Shown here: one piece after another, positions 34,197 through 43,644 of the stretch
Layout: every line of letters begins with the position of its first letter
Position numbering within the stretch: position 1 is the first letter of the stretch
DNA from: Methylobacterium sp. E-066
Lineage (GTDB): Bacteria > Pseudomonadota > Alphaproteobacteria > Rhizobiales > Beijerinckiaceae
Length of the DNA stretch: 64,000 nucleotides
Direction of reading: 5' to 3'
Assembly: GCF_022829635.1 (NCBI RefSeq)
Contig: NZ_JAKSYO010000022.1
Coordinates: forward strand, 1 to 64,000
Notes under the pieces: model-generated
Seen by the model: only the letters and a program-made list of their open reading frames with translations
What the model was told of the DNA's origin: nothing
The model's database searches: none
Position numbers and translations under genes: made by a program

Positions 34197-36584
34197 ATGA
34201 AACACCGGTGGATGGCAGGTGTTTCCCTGCCATTGAGGTCCGGAGTTCATCTGTTGGAAAAGCCCACCTTCAAGCCGTACCGCCTGCCCTCCGGCGGATG
34301 GGGCTCGGCCCTCTCCGTCGGCAACATCCTGCGGCGTGAGGGCGTGCTGGCGAGCGTTCCGGTCGCGCTGACACGGCACAACAAGGTCGACGGCTACCAG
34401 TGCAACAGCTGCGCCTGGGTGAAGCCGGCGAGCCCCCTTCCGTTCGAGTTCTGCGAGAACGGGGTCAAGGCGGTGGCCTGGGAGCTGACCGCGCATCGCT
34501 GCACCCCGGACTTCTTCGCCAAGCACACAGTCACCGAGCTCCTGGACTGGGACGATTATCACCTTGAGCAGCCCGGCCGGCTGACCCATCCGCTCCGCTA
34601 CGATGCGGCGAGCGACAAGTACGTGCCGGTCTCCTGGGGCCATGCCGTCGAGGAGATCGCCCGCGAGCTGCGCGCCGTGGAGGACCGCAAGAAGGGCACG
34701 GTCTTCTACAGCTCCGGTCGCCTCTCGAATGAGGGGAGCTACCTCTACGGGCTGCTCGCCCGGCTCTACGGCAACAACAACCTGCCCGACTCCTCCAACA
34801 TGTGCCACGAGACCACCTCGGTGGCGCTGCCGGCCAGCATCGGCCAGGGCATCGGCACGGTGGCGCTGGACGATTTCGGCAAGGCCGACTGCCTGCTGTT
34901 CTTCGGCCAGAACCCCGGCAGCAACGCGCCGCGCATGCTGCACCCGCTGCAGGAGGCCAGCCAGCGCGGCGTTCCGATCATCACCTACAATCCCCTGCGC
35001 GAGCGCGGGCTCGAGCGCTTCCTGAACCCGCAATCCCCCGTCGAGATGCTGACCCGCAAGGCCACGCGGATCAGCTCGCAGTACCATCAGGTCAAGGCGG
35101 GCGGCGACCTCGCGGCCCTGGCCGGGATCTGCAAGGCGGTTCTGGCCCTCCACGACGCGTCGCTCGCGGAGGGCGGCGGACCGGTGCTGGATGAGGCCTT
35201 CATCGCGGAGCACACCCACGGCTTCGACACGTTCCTCGCCTGGCTGCGGGTTCAGGACTGGGACGCGCTCGAGCGCGGCTCGGGCCTACACCGGGCCGAT
35301 ATGGAATCGACCGCCAAGGTCTACAGCGTCTCGAAGGCCGTCATCGCCGTCTACGGCATGGGGTTGACCCAGCACCAAGCCGGCGTCGAGACCGTCCAGA
35401 TGCTGGTGAACCTGCTGCTGATGCGTGGCAATATGGGCCGCAGCGGCGCCGGCATCTGCCCGGTCCGGGGCCATTCCAATGTCCAGGGTCAGCGCACGGT
35501 GGGCATCACCGAGAAGCCCGAGCTGTTCCCGCTAGACCGGCTGGGCGCGCAGTTCGGCTTCGAGCCGCCGCGTGAGGCCGGCTACAACACCGTCGAGGCC
35601 TGCGAGGCGGTGCTCAAGGACGAGGTCCGCGCCTTCATCATGCTGGGAGGCAACTTCGTCCGGGCGATCCCCGATCACGGCCAGATGGAGCCGGCCTGGC
35701 GCCGGATCCGCCTGACCGTCAACGTCATCACCAAGCTCAACCGCAGCGCCCTGCTGCCGGGGGAGATCAGCTACATCCTGCCGGTGCTCGGGCGCTTGGA
35801 GATCGACGAGACGAAGGCCGGCCCGCAGGTCCTCTCGATGGAGGATACCTCGGCCTGCGTGCACGGCAATCGCGGCCTGCGTAAACCCGCCTCGCCGCAC
35901 CTGATCAGCGAGATTCGGCTGATCTGCGAACTCGCCAGGGCGGTGCTCGAACCCAACCCCCGGGTCCGGTGGGATGAGTACATGCAGGACTATGCCGAGA
36001 TCCGGAAGGAGATCGGCGAGACGCTGCCGGATTCGTTCTGGGATTACGAGCGGCGCATGTGGGAGCCGGGCGGGTTCCAGCGCGACATGCCGGTGAAGCG
36101 CCGCGAATGGTGCACCGATACCGGCCGCGCCAACTTCGTCACGCCGAACGCGCTGGACGAGGATGCCGACATGCCCGCAATCGGGCACGACGTGCTGCGC
36201 CTGATGACCCTGCGCAGCAACGACCAGTTCAACACCACCGTCTACGGCTACGACGACCGGTTCCGGGGCATCAACAACACCCGCAAGGTGGTGCTGATGA
36301 ACCGGTCGGATATCGACCGGCTGGGGCTGAAGGTCGGGCAGGCGGTCACGCTCAAGACGGTCGCGCATGACGGCATCGACCGCCAGCTTTCCGGGCTGCT
36401 GGTCGTCGCCTACGACATCCCGATCGGCTGCATCGGCGGCTACTATCCGGAATGCAACGTCCTGATGCCGATCTGGCACTACGCCACCGGCAGCAAGACC
36501 CCGGCGGCCAAGATGATCCCAGTCACGATGCACGCGGACAGCGACCGCGTGCTTGAGCCGCAGCTGGAGTATGCTGCCGGCTAG
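34197..36584 (+). CDS. Molybdopterin oxidoreductase, FdhF/YdeP type (similar to Methylobacterium Fdh4A)
   Basis: A 795-residue molybdenum or tungsten enzyme of the formate-dehydrogenase-alpha superfamily. An N-terminal iron-sulfur cluster site is seen (QCNSCAW and a following Cys in FEFCENG). The molybdopterin-binding parts include YSSGRLSNEGSYLYGLLARL and the C-terminal dinucleotide-binding domain (LRSNDQFNTTVYGYDDRFRG). The YdeP-like group includes Fdh4A of Methylobacterium extorquens. The FDH4 assignment is from family resemblance only. The ATG at 34197 is weakly supported; TTG 34254, with CGGAG nine bases upstream, is an alternative. A partner subunit gene is not seen next to it. Confidence 0.85.
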   Translation: MKHRWMAGVSLPLRSGVHLLEKPTFKPYRLPSGGWGSALSVGNILRREGVLASVPVALTRHNKVDGYQCNSCAWVKPASPLPFEFCENGVKAVAWELTAHRCTPDFFAKHTVTELLDWDDYHLEQPGRLTHPLRYDAASDKYVPVSWGHAVEEIARELRAVEDRKKGTVFYSSGRLSNEGSYLYGLLARLYGNNNLPDSSNMCHETTSVALPASIGQGIGTVALDDFGKADCLLFFGQNPGSNAPRMLHPLQEASQRGVPIITYNPLRERGLERFLNPQSPVEMLTRKATRISSQYHQVKAGGDLAALAGICKAVLALHDASLAEGGGPVLDEAFIAEHTHGFDTFLAWLRVQDWDALERGSGLHRADMESTAKVYSVSKAVIAVYGMGLTQHQAGVETVQMLVNLLLMRGNMGRSGAGICPVRGHSNVQGQRTVGITEKPELFPLDRLGAQFGFEPPREAGYNTVEACEAVLKDEVRAFIMLGGNFVRAIPDHGQMEPAWRRIRLTVNVITKLNRSALLPGEISYILPVLGRLEIDETKAGPQVLSMEDTSACVHGNRGLRKPASPHLISEIRLICELARAVLEPNPRVRWDEYMQDYAEIRKEIGETLPDSFWDYERRMWEPGGFQRDMPVKRREWCTDTGRANFVTPNALDEDADMPAIGHDVLRLMTLRSNDQFNTTVYGYDDRFRGINNTRKVVLMNRSDIDRLGLKVGQAVTLKTVAHDGIDRQLSGLLVVAYDIPIGCIGGYYPECNVLMPIWHYATGSKTPAAKMIPVTMHADSDRVLEPQLEYAAG

Positions 36585-36803
36585 CCTGGCATATCACGCT
36601 TCGGTCCATGCGCGTGGCTCAATACAGGACGGATACGAGTCGCTTGCCTATATCCGGCGGCCCCGATGGCCCATCGAGCGTTGCAGTCGGGTAGATGTCA
36701 GCCTGTCTGCTTCAGGGTCGAAGAACGAGAACTCAGAGGCCGCACCTTGTGTGGGAGCTGTAGATCCCGGTGGTACTCGCCAAGCCACGGTGCCGTCGTT
36801 GGA

Positions 36804-37712
36804 TCAATGGTCCCAAGGCGGGCGGGGCTGCCAGGACGCAGTCAGAAGGTCGACGAACGCCGTGACCTTGGGCGGTAGCAATCGGCGGACCGGGTAGACA
36901 ACCGATAAGGGCTCGCCTTCCGAGGCATGGCTCGCGAGGATCGGCACGAGCCTGCCGTCGCGCAACGCGTCGGCGATGAGGAACGTGGCCAATTGCCCGA
37001 TCCCGAAGCCCGCGATGACGGTATCGCGCAGCCCTTCGGCGTTGTTGGAGGTCAGCTTTCCCCCGACCGCGACCATCTGCGGCGCGCCCTGGACGCGGAA
37101 GCGCCATTCGACTGGACGGCCGCCGTGATTGAATGTGAGGCAATCGTGGCTTGCCAGGTCGTCAACCGTCGACGGCGTCCCGCGGCGGGCTAGGTAATCC
37201 GGCGCGGCGCAAGTGACGAGCGCGTGGGGTGCCACCTTCCGGCTCACGAGATTGCTGTCGCTCATGCTGCCGACGCGGACGGCGACGTCGATGCCCTCGT
37301 CGATGAGGTCGACGTAACGGTCGTTGAAGCTGACGTTCACGTCGACCGCCGGCCAGAGCTGCATGTACCGCTGAAGGACGGGCAGCACCTGCAGGCGGCC
37401 GAGCGACACTGGGACGTCGATCCGCAGGCGACCGCTCGGCGAGACGCCGCGTGCCGTCACCACCGCCTCGGCGGCCTCCAGTGCCTCCAGGATCTCCGTG
37501 CAGCGCCCGTGGAACGTCGCGCCCTCGTCGGTGAGCGTCACGCTGCGCGTCGTGCGATGCAGCAGGCGGACGCCGAGACGCGCCTCCAGTCGGGCGATCC
37601 GCTTGCCGATTGTCGAGCGCGACAGGCCGAGCCGTTCGGCCGCAACCGTGAAACTCCGCGCGTCCGCCGCCTGCACGAACGCGACGGTGTCCTCGATGCG
37701 TTCAGGAGACAT
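36804..37712 (-). CDS. LysR-family transcriptional regulator
   Basis: A 302-residue regulator. The winged helix-turn-helix is at residues 4-62 (SFTVAAERLGLSRSTIGKRI, LEARLGVRLLHRTTR) and the periplasmic-binding-like effector domain follows. It is the last gene of a leftward group with an EthD-like protein and an Old Yellow Enzyme reductase, 104 bases after the former. It probably controls them in response to an electrophile or unsaturated carbonyl, by analogy with similar groups. Confidence 0.9.
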   Translation of the reverse strand: MSPERIEDTVAFVQAADARSFTVAAERLGLSRSTIGKRIARLEARLGVRLLHRTTRSVTLTDEGATFHGRCTEILEALEAAEAVVTARGVSPSGRLRIDVPVSLGRLQVLPVLQRYMQLWPAVDVNVSFNDRYVDLIDEGIDVAVRVGSMSDSNLVSRKVAPHALVTCAAPDYLARRGTPSTVDDLASHDCLTFNHGGRPVEWRFRVQGAPQMVAVGGKLTSNNAEGLRDTVIAGFGIGQLATFLIADALRDGRLVPILASHASEGEPLSVVYPVRRLLPPKVTAFVDLLTASWQPRPPWDH

Positions 37713-37816
37713 GAGGCGGTCGCCTTGCGGCGCGGTCGCGGCTGAGGCCGGAGGCGCGCCGATCCGCCGCCGAATCCGTCCGAGCCGCCGCGCCGGCGGC
37801 TCCCCGGCCGAGGCTA

Positions 37817-38740
37817 TCAGCGGCCCAGGAGCGTGCCGGTATGCAGCAGGTGGCGGACATCGGCGGCGACCTGGTTGCGGGCACCGAGCCTCTCGATGAG
37901 CTGGGCCGGGCGGCTGCCCCGCAGGCCTGCGAGCGTCAGCTGCTTGTCCCGGACATACGTGTAGACGCCACTGACGGCAAACGGCGCGGCATGGGCGATA
38001 TCGGCCGCCAAGCCGTCGCAGGCCCGAACGAAGGCGTCGGACGCGTAGAACAGGCTCCGGTCCAGCGGCGAGGCGAAGGCGAGGTCGAGGATCGCGATCA
38101 GGCGACGTTCGGCCGGGACCTCGTGGCCGACGTTGGGCGCCGGGGGAGCCGGCTTGGCGTTGTCGTAGGGGTCCGGCAGGTGGAGGCGGACCCGCAGCAC
38201 CGCCTCATCGGCGGCGAGCGCCCGGGCTAGGCGACCGACGCGGTCGCCAAACGCCGCCGCGTCGTCGTGGGCTGCGCCAAGATGGAGGTGGATGCGATCG
38301 AGCCCGTCATCGGCGTTCGGGGAGGGGTCCGCGACCCGGTCGACCAGCGTCGTCGACCCCTTCGGCAGCGCGTAGGCGACGGTCGCCGCGAACATGTTCT
38401 GCTCATCCGCGAACAGGATCGGGCAGGCTTCGTTGAAGGCCGCTTGATCCGCCGCGGAGTGGAAGCCGATCTCGACGCCGCCATCTAGCTCGTAGTCCGG
38501 GAACGGCTGGATACCGTCCAGGGCCGGCCAGAGGCGTGCGTCCTGCGCGCGCGCGAGGTGGGTCTGCACGTACCAGCCAAGCCCGGGGATGCGTGCGCAC
38601 AGGGGGCCGTGCACGTCCCGCCAGTAGGTGGCGAACAGCTCGTACGGGACCTTCGGGTGGCGGAGCACCGTGGTGTACGAGTTGATCGTGATCGACCTGT
38701 CGCGGTCGGAATAGTCGACGGACGTCGTGAGCTTGGGCAA
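37817..38740 (-). CDS. EthD-domain-like protein
   Basis: A 307-residue protein that starts with an EthD-like dimeric alpha-beta-barrel module (TVLRHPKVPYELFATYWRDV, then HGPLCARIPGLGWYV). A second half of similar size (from about residue 140) may be a degenerate repeat of the fold. The TTG start at 38740 is backed by AAGGA seven bases upstream. EthD proteins accompany oxidoreductases in degradation loci. It lies between an Old Yellow Enzyme gene and a LysR gene on the same strand, 36 bases after the former. Confidence 0.72.
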   Translation of the reverse strand: MPKLTTSVDYSDRDRSITINSYTTVLRHPKVPYELFATYWRDVHGPLCARIPGLGWYVQTHLARAQDARLWPALDGIQPFPDYELDGGVEIGFHSAADQAAFNEACPILFADEQNMFAATVAYALPKGSTTLVDRVADPSPNADDGLDRIHLHLGAAHDDAAAFGDRVGRLARALAADEAVLRVRLHLPDPYDNAKPAPPAPNVGHEVPAERRLIAILDLAFASPLDRSLFYASDAFVRACDGLAADIAHAAPFAVSGVYTYVRDKQLTLAGLRGSRPAQLIERLGARNQVAADVRHLLHTGTLLGR

Positions 38741-38776
38741 GATCGTATCCTTGAGCGAGCGCGAGGGTGGGCCGGG

Positions 38777-39901
38777 TCAGGCGGCGCGGTAGGACGGGTA
38801 GTCGACGTATCCGGCGGCACCGCCGCCGTAGAACGTCGCCTTGTCCGGAACCGCGAGAGGGAACCCTTCCCGCAGACGTGCGACCAGATCTGGATTGGCG
38901 ATGAACGCCTGCCCGAAGGCGGCCAAGTCGATAGTCCCCGCGCCGACGAGCGTGTTCGCGCGGTCGAGGGTCATGCCGCCAGCGAGGATGATCGCGCCGG
39001 TCGGGAAGGCCTTGCGGAGCTTGTCCCAGAAGAGGTGCTGCGCCGGTATGGCATCCACCGCCATCGCGCCGGTGTCGAAGCCCGACTGGTCCATGACGTG
39101 GATGTAGGCGATGCCACGCCCGGCCAGCTCGGTTGCCAGGGCAAGGTAGGTCGCCTCGGTCTCATCATAGGCCGGCATGTCGAACAGCCGGCCATAAGGC
39201 GAAATCCGGATGCCGATCCTGGCGGCCCCGATGCGCGCCGCGATGGCGTCGACCACCTCCAGCGTGAAGGCGAGGCGGCCGGCGACCGTCGCCCCGGTAT
39301 AGCGGTCGGTGCGGTCGTTCACGTGCGGGTTGAGAAACTGCTCGTGCAGGTAGCCGTTAGCGCCGTGGATCTCGACCCCGTCGAACCGGGCCTCGACGGC
39401 GTTCGATGCGGCGGTCGCGAAGTCCTGCACGACCCGGCCGACCGCGTCGGTCGACAGGGCACGCGGTCGGGACGCCGCGACGAAGGCCGGCTTACCGGCA
39501 TCGTCGTAGGCATACGCCTTGGCGCCCGCCGCCGTTCTGCCCGATGCGCTGACCGGGGGAGCTTGGTCCTTCTGAAGCGAGGTGTGCGACACCCGCCCGA
39601 CGTGCCAGAGCTGGGCGAACATGTGGCCGCCGGCGCCGTGCACGGAGTCCGTAACGGTTCTCCAGCCAGCGACCTGCCTGGGGGAGAAGATGCCCGGGTT
39701 GAACAGATAGCCCCGTCCCTCCTGGCTGATTGTCGTCCCCTCCGAGACGATCAGCCCGGCGCTCGCCCTCTGCGTGTAGTACAATGCGGTCATCGCATCG
39801 GCGGCGTCGTTGGCGGCCCTGGAGCGGGTGAGCGGTGCCATCACGATCCGATTGGGCAGTTGCAGACCCGCCAGGGAGAAAGGGGCGAACAAGGGGGACA
39901 C
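38777..39901 (-). CDS. Alkene reductase, Old Yellow Enzyme family
   Basis: A 374-residue FMN-dependent TIM-barrel reductase. The start SPLFAPFSLAGLQLPNRIVM and the MAPLTRSRA signature are typical, as are the FAQLWHVGRVSH segment, the substrate-binding HGANGYLHEQFLNP and the FMN-phosphate loop near FGQAFIANPDL. The GTG at 39901 has GGAAGGA six bases upstream; a frame extension to 40123 is not supported. It reduces the double bond of unsaturated aldehydes, ketones, maleimides or nitro compounds with NAD(P)H. It is the first gene of the three-gene group. Confidence 0.92.
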   Translation of the reverse strand: MSPLFAPFSLAGLQLPNRIVMAPLTRSRAANDAADAMTALYYTQRASAGLIVSEGTTISQEGRGYLFNPGIFSPRQVAGWRTVTDSVHGAGGHMFAQLWHVGRVSHTSLQKDQAPPVSASGRTAAGAKAYAYDDAGKPAFVAASRPRALSTDAVGRVVQDFATAASNAVEARFDGVEIHGANGYLHEQFLNPHVNDRTDRYTGATVAGRLAFTLEVVDAIAARIGAARIGIRISPYGRLFDMPAYDETEATYLALATELAGRGIAYIHVMDQSGFDTGAMAVDAIPAQHLFWDKLRKAFPTGAIILAGGMTLDRANTLVGAGTIDLAAFGQAFIANPDLVARLREGFPLAVPDKATFYGGGAAGYVDYPSYRAA

Positions 39902-40373
39902 GCGGTTCCTTCCGAACTGGGCGACCGGTTCATGTCTCCGATCAAGCGACCTCCTGCTGAGATGTGGGCGCCGCATTCGAACAGAAGATGCATCGGATCC
40001 GATCTGTGGGGACGCAGCGTCCCCAATCCGGTCGGCTGGCCGTCGAGAGCATTCCGTACGACCATCACGAGGGGGGGGTGGCGAACCTGCCTCTTGATGG
40101 CTGGGACAGTCCTTGTCCCTCAATCTATCGATAGCTGGGCTCTAGGCCAAAAGGGCCAAGCCAATCTTTACGAACGACGTCGCGCATGGTGGTTTCGAAA
40201 AACTGACCAGATCCCTTCCTGCAACCAAGTTGAGGCGGCAGCCAAATGGCTGCTTTACGACTCCAACGCCTCCGAAGCGGACATGCCGCTTTCGGTCAGA
40301 TGCTGTCGTTCGTGGCGGCTCAGACGTTGGTGCCCGGAACCATCTTTTATCGGCGTGTGATGTGCGGCCTGCG
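39902..40373. repeat. Intergenic stretch with dispersed-repeat copy
   Basis: Bases 40270-40300 (cctccgaagcggacatgccg then ctttcggtca) are a clear match to the core of copies A and B. No gene was recognised. Confidence 0.5.
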
Positions 40374-40604
40374 TCAAGAAGTCCGGTTTGTTCGTTCTTC
40401 GATTATGCGGAGCGCGTCGAGCCGCTCATCGTCGTTCGGAAGTGCGCGGAAAGCCCGGATCAACCTGGCGAGCAGGTATGTGCCGTGCAGATCACCGGCC
40501 TTGTCCAGTTTGACAGCACCTTCAGTCGCAAACGCTTGCACAGGTACGCTGAGGGCTGCCGCAATCAATCGCAGGAGATGATCGTCTCGCTCATCTTGCG
40601 CCAA
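40374..40604 (-). CDS. Small hypothetical protein downstream of luxR
   Basis: A 76-residue, largely helical protein (TTG start, LRLIAAALSVPVQAFATEG, then LLARLIRAFRALPNDDERL). It follows the luxR gene by 44 bases on the same strand. The start codon and ribosome site are weak. The composition, with leucine and alanine heptads, looks coding. Its function is unknown; the position suggests co-transcription with the quorum regulator. Confidence 0.4.
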   Translation of the reverse strand: MAQDERDDHLLRLIAAALSVPVQAFATEGAVKLDKAGDLHGTYLLARLIRAFRALPNDDERLDALRIIEERTNRTS

Positions 40605-40648
40605 GGGCTACTCGAATTTTCTGTCGGCCGATGCGGCATGCCCCGTAC

Positions 40649-41380
40649 CTAGACGATCAAACCGAGCCGGAAACCCTCGGCGACAGACTGAGCCCGATTG
40701 CGTGTTCGAAGTTTCGTGCGCACCCCGCGCAGGTGTGAGTCGACCCCGTGTTCCGAGATGCCCATGATCTCGCCGATTTCCCAGTCGGTTTTTCCCTCAG
40801 CGGTCCACTGAAGGGTCTCACGCTCGCGCGGTGAAAGGCCGGCGGATTGTTCGATTGGCTGGCCGCGCACAAGCAGGCCGTGACCGAAGGCGTAGCTCGC
40901 GACAAGCGTCAGCATTCCGCGATGCTCAGGGGCTATCTCGAGCCGGCGGCCCGCAAAGCTCATCCCGCCGATCTCACCCTCGACGGTCGTCAGGGGGACC
41001 GTGTAGCCGTCGCGAAGGCCGAACTCGGCCGCCTCGTTCATGATTTGAACAGCGGTCTCCGACGTCGGCGACGGGAGTGCGGGGTCGCGCCAGCCAAATC
41101 CCGTCTGCCTGTGCAGGGTTTGAACGACGATCGGATCGTGTGCGGCGTAGCGCCGATGCAGGTACCGTTGCCGCCACTCGTCGGGAACGCTTTCCATCAC
41201 CAGGAACTGCCGGTTGAAGCCGGTCAGGGCGGAAGATGTAGGGAGAAGCCCGGCGATGATCGCGTCGATCCCAAAACCCGCGAGTTGGCGGTGTACCGTT
41301 GAAACCACCTCGGGAACGCTGACAGCTCGGTCAAGCTCTTTGAGCAACTTGAGCGTGTGATCGAGTGATTTTCGGCTCAC
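40649..41380 (-). CDS. LuxR-family quorum-sensing regulator
   Basis: A 243-residue regulator with an N-terminal autoinducer-binding domain (about 20-165; WRQRYLHRRYAAHDPIVV holds the Trp, Tyr and Asp expected to contact the ligand) and a C-terminal LuxR helix-turn-helix (LSPRERETLQWTAEGKTDWE, ISEHGVDSHL). It is divergent from the luxI gene at 41553 with 172 bases between and a dyad in that gap, the standard layout of an autoregulated acyl-homoserine-lactone circuit. Confidence 0.92.
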   Translation of the reverse strand: MSRKSLDHTLKLLKELDRAVSVPEVVSTVHRQLAGFGIDAIIAGLLPTSSALTGFNRQFLVMESVPDEWRQRYLHRRYAAHDPIVVQTLHRQTGFGWRDPALPSPTSETAVQIMNEAAEFGLRDGYTVPLTTVEGEIGGMSFAGRRLEIAPEHRGMLTLVASYAFGHGLLVRGQPIEQSAGLSPRERETLQWTAEGKTDWEIGEIMGISEHGVDSHLRGVRTKLRTRNRAQSVAEGFRLGLIV

Positions 41381-41486
41381 GACAGCCCCAATCGTCTGCT
41401 CTCGAAAGCTTCGAGCCGCGTTTCAACTGACGATAGCACCGAGACCTCATCTCCGGAAATAGCCCACACTGCGCAACAAACGGGCG

Positions 41487-41510
41487 GACACCACGCGTTC
41501 GCGTGGTGTC
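41487..41510. promoter_or_regulatory. Candidate lux-type box upstream of luxI
   Basis: The dyad gacaccacgcg-tt-cgcgtggtgtc has perfect 11-base arms. It ends 42 bases upstream of the luxI ATG, near where a LuxR dimer would overlap or abut the promoter. Its sequence differs from the classical Vibrio lux box, so the assignment rests on position and symmetry. Confidence 0.5.
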
Positions 41511-41552
41511 GCGCGCCTCGTCGGGCGGGCACACCAAGCACGGAGGTGTTTC

Positions 41553-42185
41553 ATGATTCAAGTCATCACTGCCGCGAATGTCGATCATAACCGAGACCTA
41601 ATGGAGCAAGCGTGGCGCCTGCGGCATAGGATTTTCGTGGAGGAGATGGGCTGGGCAGCAATCGCGCGCGATGACAAGCGTGAGATCGACGAGTTTGACG
41701 ACGAGCACGCCGTCCATCTTCTCGCAGTCGACGACGATGAGGTTGTGGGATACTCCAGGCTTCTTCCAACTGCACGCCCCTACGTTCTCTCCACGCATTT
41801 GCCTCAGCTTTGCGAAGGCGTGCCACCCTCCTCGCCGCATATCGTCGAATGGAGTCGGATCGGCGTCGCCGGTTCCGCTCGCACCTCGGGCCGTCGGCTT
41901 AATCCAACAGCCCTGGCCATTCTCACAGGCATCGTCGAGTGGGGGTTGCCGCGAGGCCTGAAAGGCTTCGTCTCCGAAATGCCGACGAGTTGGCTTCTAC
42001 GGCTGCTTCAGTTGCATATCCATGCCCTGCCACTTGGGCTTCCGCAGATGATCGATGACGTCGAGATCGTCGCGGTCAATGCCGGCTTCGACGGCCGCAG
42101 CCTCCGACAGCTCCAGAAGATGCGCGGAAGCACGGACTCGGTCTTGGCGCCAGAGAGCCGGGTCGCTGCCCGGCTGGCAAGCTGA
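41553..42185 (+). CDS. Acyl-homoserine-lactone synthase (LuxI family)
   Basis: A 210-residue autoinducer synthase. The family's conserved residues are visible: Arg24 and Phe28 in LRHRIFVEEMGW, Trp34, Glu44, Asp46 and Asp49 (REIDEFD), Arg69 in GYSRLLPT, and Glu99 and Arg102 in VEWSRIGVA. It makes an N-acyl-homoserine lactone from S-adenosylmethionine and an acyl donor; the acyl chain cannot be predicted. CGGAGGTG precedes the ATG. It is divergent from luxR and followed after 16 bases by a 60-codon frame. Confidence 0.92.
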   Translation: MIQVITAANVDHNRDLMEQAWRLRHRIFVEEMGWAAIARDDKREIDEFDDEHAVHLLAVDDDEVVGYSRLLPTARPYVLSTHLPQLCEGVPPSSPHIVEWSRIGVAGSARTSGRRLNPTALAILTGIVEWGLPRGLKGFVSEMPTSWLLRLLQLHIHALPLGLPQMIDDVEIVAVNAGFDGRSLRQLQKMRGSTDSVLAPESRVAARLAS

Positions 42186-42201
42186 AGAAGGCCACCATGT
42201 C

Positions 42202-42384
42202 ATGAGCAACGCGCTGGCCAATGGCAGCCATGTCGATGACGGGGGTGAGCTCATAAGGCGCGCCGCCGAGCAAGCCCTGGATCTTCGACAAACCGTCAAC
42301 GAACTTATTGACCCGAAGCTACGCGAACTTGTTGACGTCGTACTGATCGAACTTGGATTTCTCCTTTCCAATCTGAGAGGATGA
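42202..42384 (+). CDS. 60-residue protein downstream of luxI
   Basis: A helical, acidic small protein (MSNALANGSHVDDGGELIRR, then an ELVDVVLIELGFLL helix). The ATG has GAAGAAGG about nine bases upstream and lies 16 bases after the luxI stop, so co-transcription is likely. No family is recognised. A modulator of the synthase or regulator is one speculation. Confidence 0.5.
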   Translation: MSNALANGSHVDDGGELIRRAAEQALDLRQTVNELIDPKLRELVDVVLIELGFLLSNLRG

Positions 42385-42604
42385 TCAATTTGAAAAAACT
42401 TTTCTAGGTAACAGAACCCACAAATAACGACAATTGGCAGCTTTCTTTGCCTATCAACATCATCTTCCTGTCGCTGGAATCCGTCAAAAATCCAGCGGCA
42501 GGTCACTTATTTCTGAAAATATCTACTGGCACTGCGAAGACCTACCAAGTGGAATCAATCTTATGCTTTCGCCGGCAGTAGGGGGCAATGTGAGGAAAAC
42601 TTCA

Positions 42605-43066
42605 ATGACTAAAATGTCTTCTCAAGATTTACTGCCACACTCATGCCTTAAGCTAGCAGCTGAGATCACGGCCGCCTATGTGACCAACAATCACATCGCA
42701 GCCGCTGATCTGCCAGGCTTGTTCGAGTCCATTCATTGGGCACTCTGCAGCCTGGGACAGCCATCCGACGAACTCCATTCAGCCATCGCAACTACTGAAG
42801 TCCCGACTCCTGCACAGATCCGCAGATCGGTCCAGCATGACCATATCATGAGCTTTATTGACGGACGTTTGTACAGGACCCTAAAGCGACATCTCACCGC
42901 CCACGGTCTTACGCCTGAGACGTACCGTGCCCGCTACCGCCTGCCCAGCGACTACCCGACTGTGGCCCCCAGCTACGCCGAGCAACGCTCGGCGATTGCA
43001 AAGGCGATCGGTCTTGGGGTACCGGGGGCACGGAGTGTTCGGCACCCGCAACAAGCCGCAGAATGA
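42605..43066 (+). CDS. MucR/Ros-family transcriptional regulator (cysteine-less variant)
   Basis: A 153-residue paralogue of the protein at 4466-4930, sharing DGRLYRTLKRHLTAHGL and RLPSDYPTVAPSYAEQRS. As in that copy, the zinc-finger cysteines of Ros are replaced (the aligned stretch is MSFIDGR). ATG 42605 is chosen because GAGGAAAA lies about eight bases upstream; the long upstream extension has no support and is AT-rich. It follows the quorum-sensing genes and may be controlled with them. Confidence 0.85.
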   Translation: MTKMSSQDLLPHSCLKLAAEITAAYVTNNHIAAADLPGLFESIHWALCSLGQPSDELHSAIATTEVPTPAQIRRSVQHDHIMSFIDGRLYRTLKRHLTAHGLTPETYRARYRLPSDYPTVAPSYAEQRSAIAKAIGLGVPGARSVRHPQQAAE

Positions 43067-43644
43067 GACCCGGAGGCTCACCTTTCGCCCGAACCAAGAT
43101 TCGGGGGGGCTGCGATAGCCCGAGAACTCGCATAGGCCGTTGATCACAATCGGGGTCAACCTCGGCATGGCTCAAAGCCATACCTCAGGGGGGGGCTACT
43201 TTTAAGGGGTGGAGTCACGTCAACGGTGAGGTCTACGGCGCTACGGTGGCAAAGCACCGCGTGGTTTGTCTCTCAGTTGGCGGGAAGCAGTCTTTCCTCT
43301 AGCGGTTAGGTTGCGACGATCAAATGCTTGATGCCGGGGGCGAACGTTTTCGACACGAGTTATCCGGTCAGGTCCTCCATCCCGGAGAGCAGCTGGCCGT
43401 TTGCCAAGCCCCGCTCTTCGTATGACCGGTGGTGAACGGCGCCCTGAGGTCGGAGCCGGCATCACCCTTCAGGAACTGGCACCGAAGAAGGAGCTTGGCT
43501 CACCGAGTCGGCCAGTCGCCGGCTGGGAGAAACGCATGTCTGCCGATACCGAGAAGCACCGCGCTCTGCTTGGCGCCCACAAGGACGCTCAAGGCAAGGG
43601 CAACGGTTCATGCGAGAAGGCTGTCACCGATAGAAGGGCCTGCT
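43067..43644. other. Intergenic stretch, no gene recognised
   Basis: No frame with a ribosome site and recognisable product was found. A run of seven G near 43185-43191 is the only local oddity. Confidence 0.4.
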
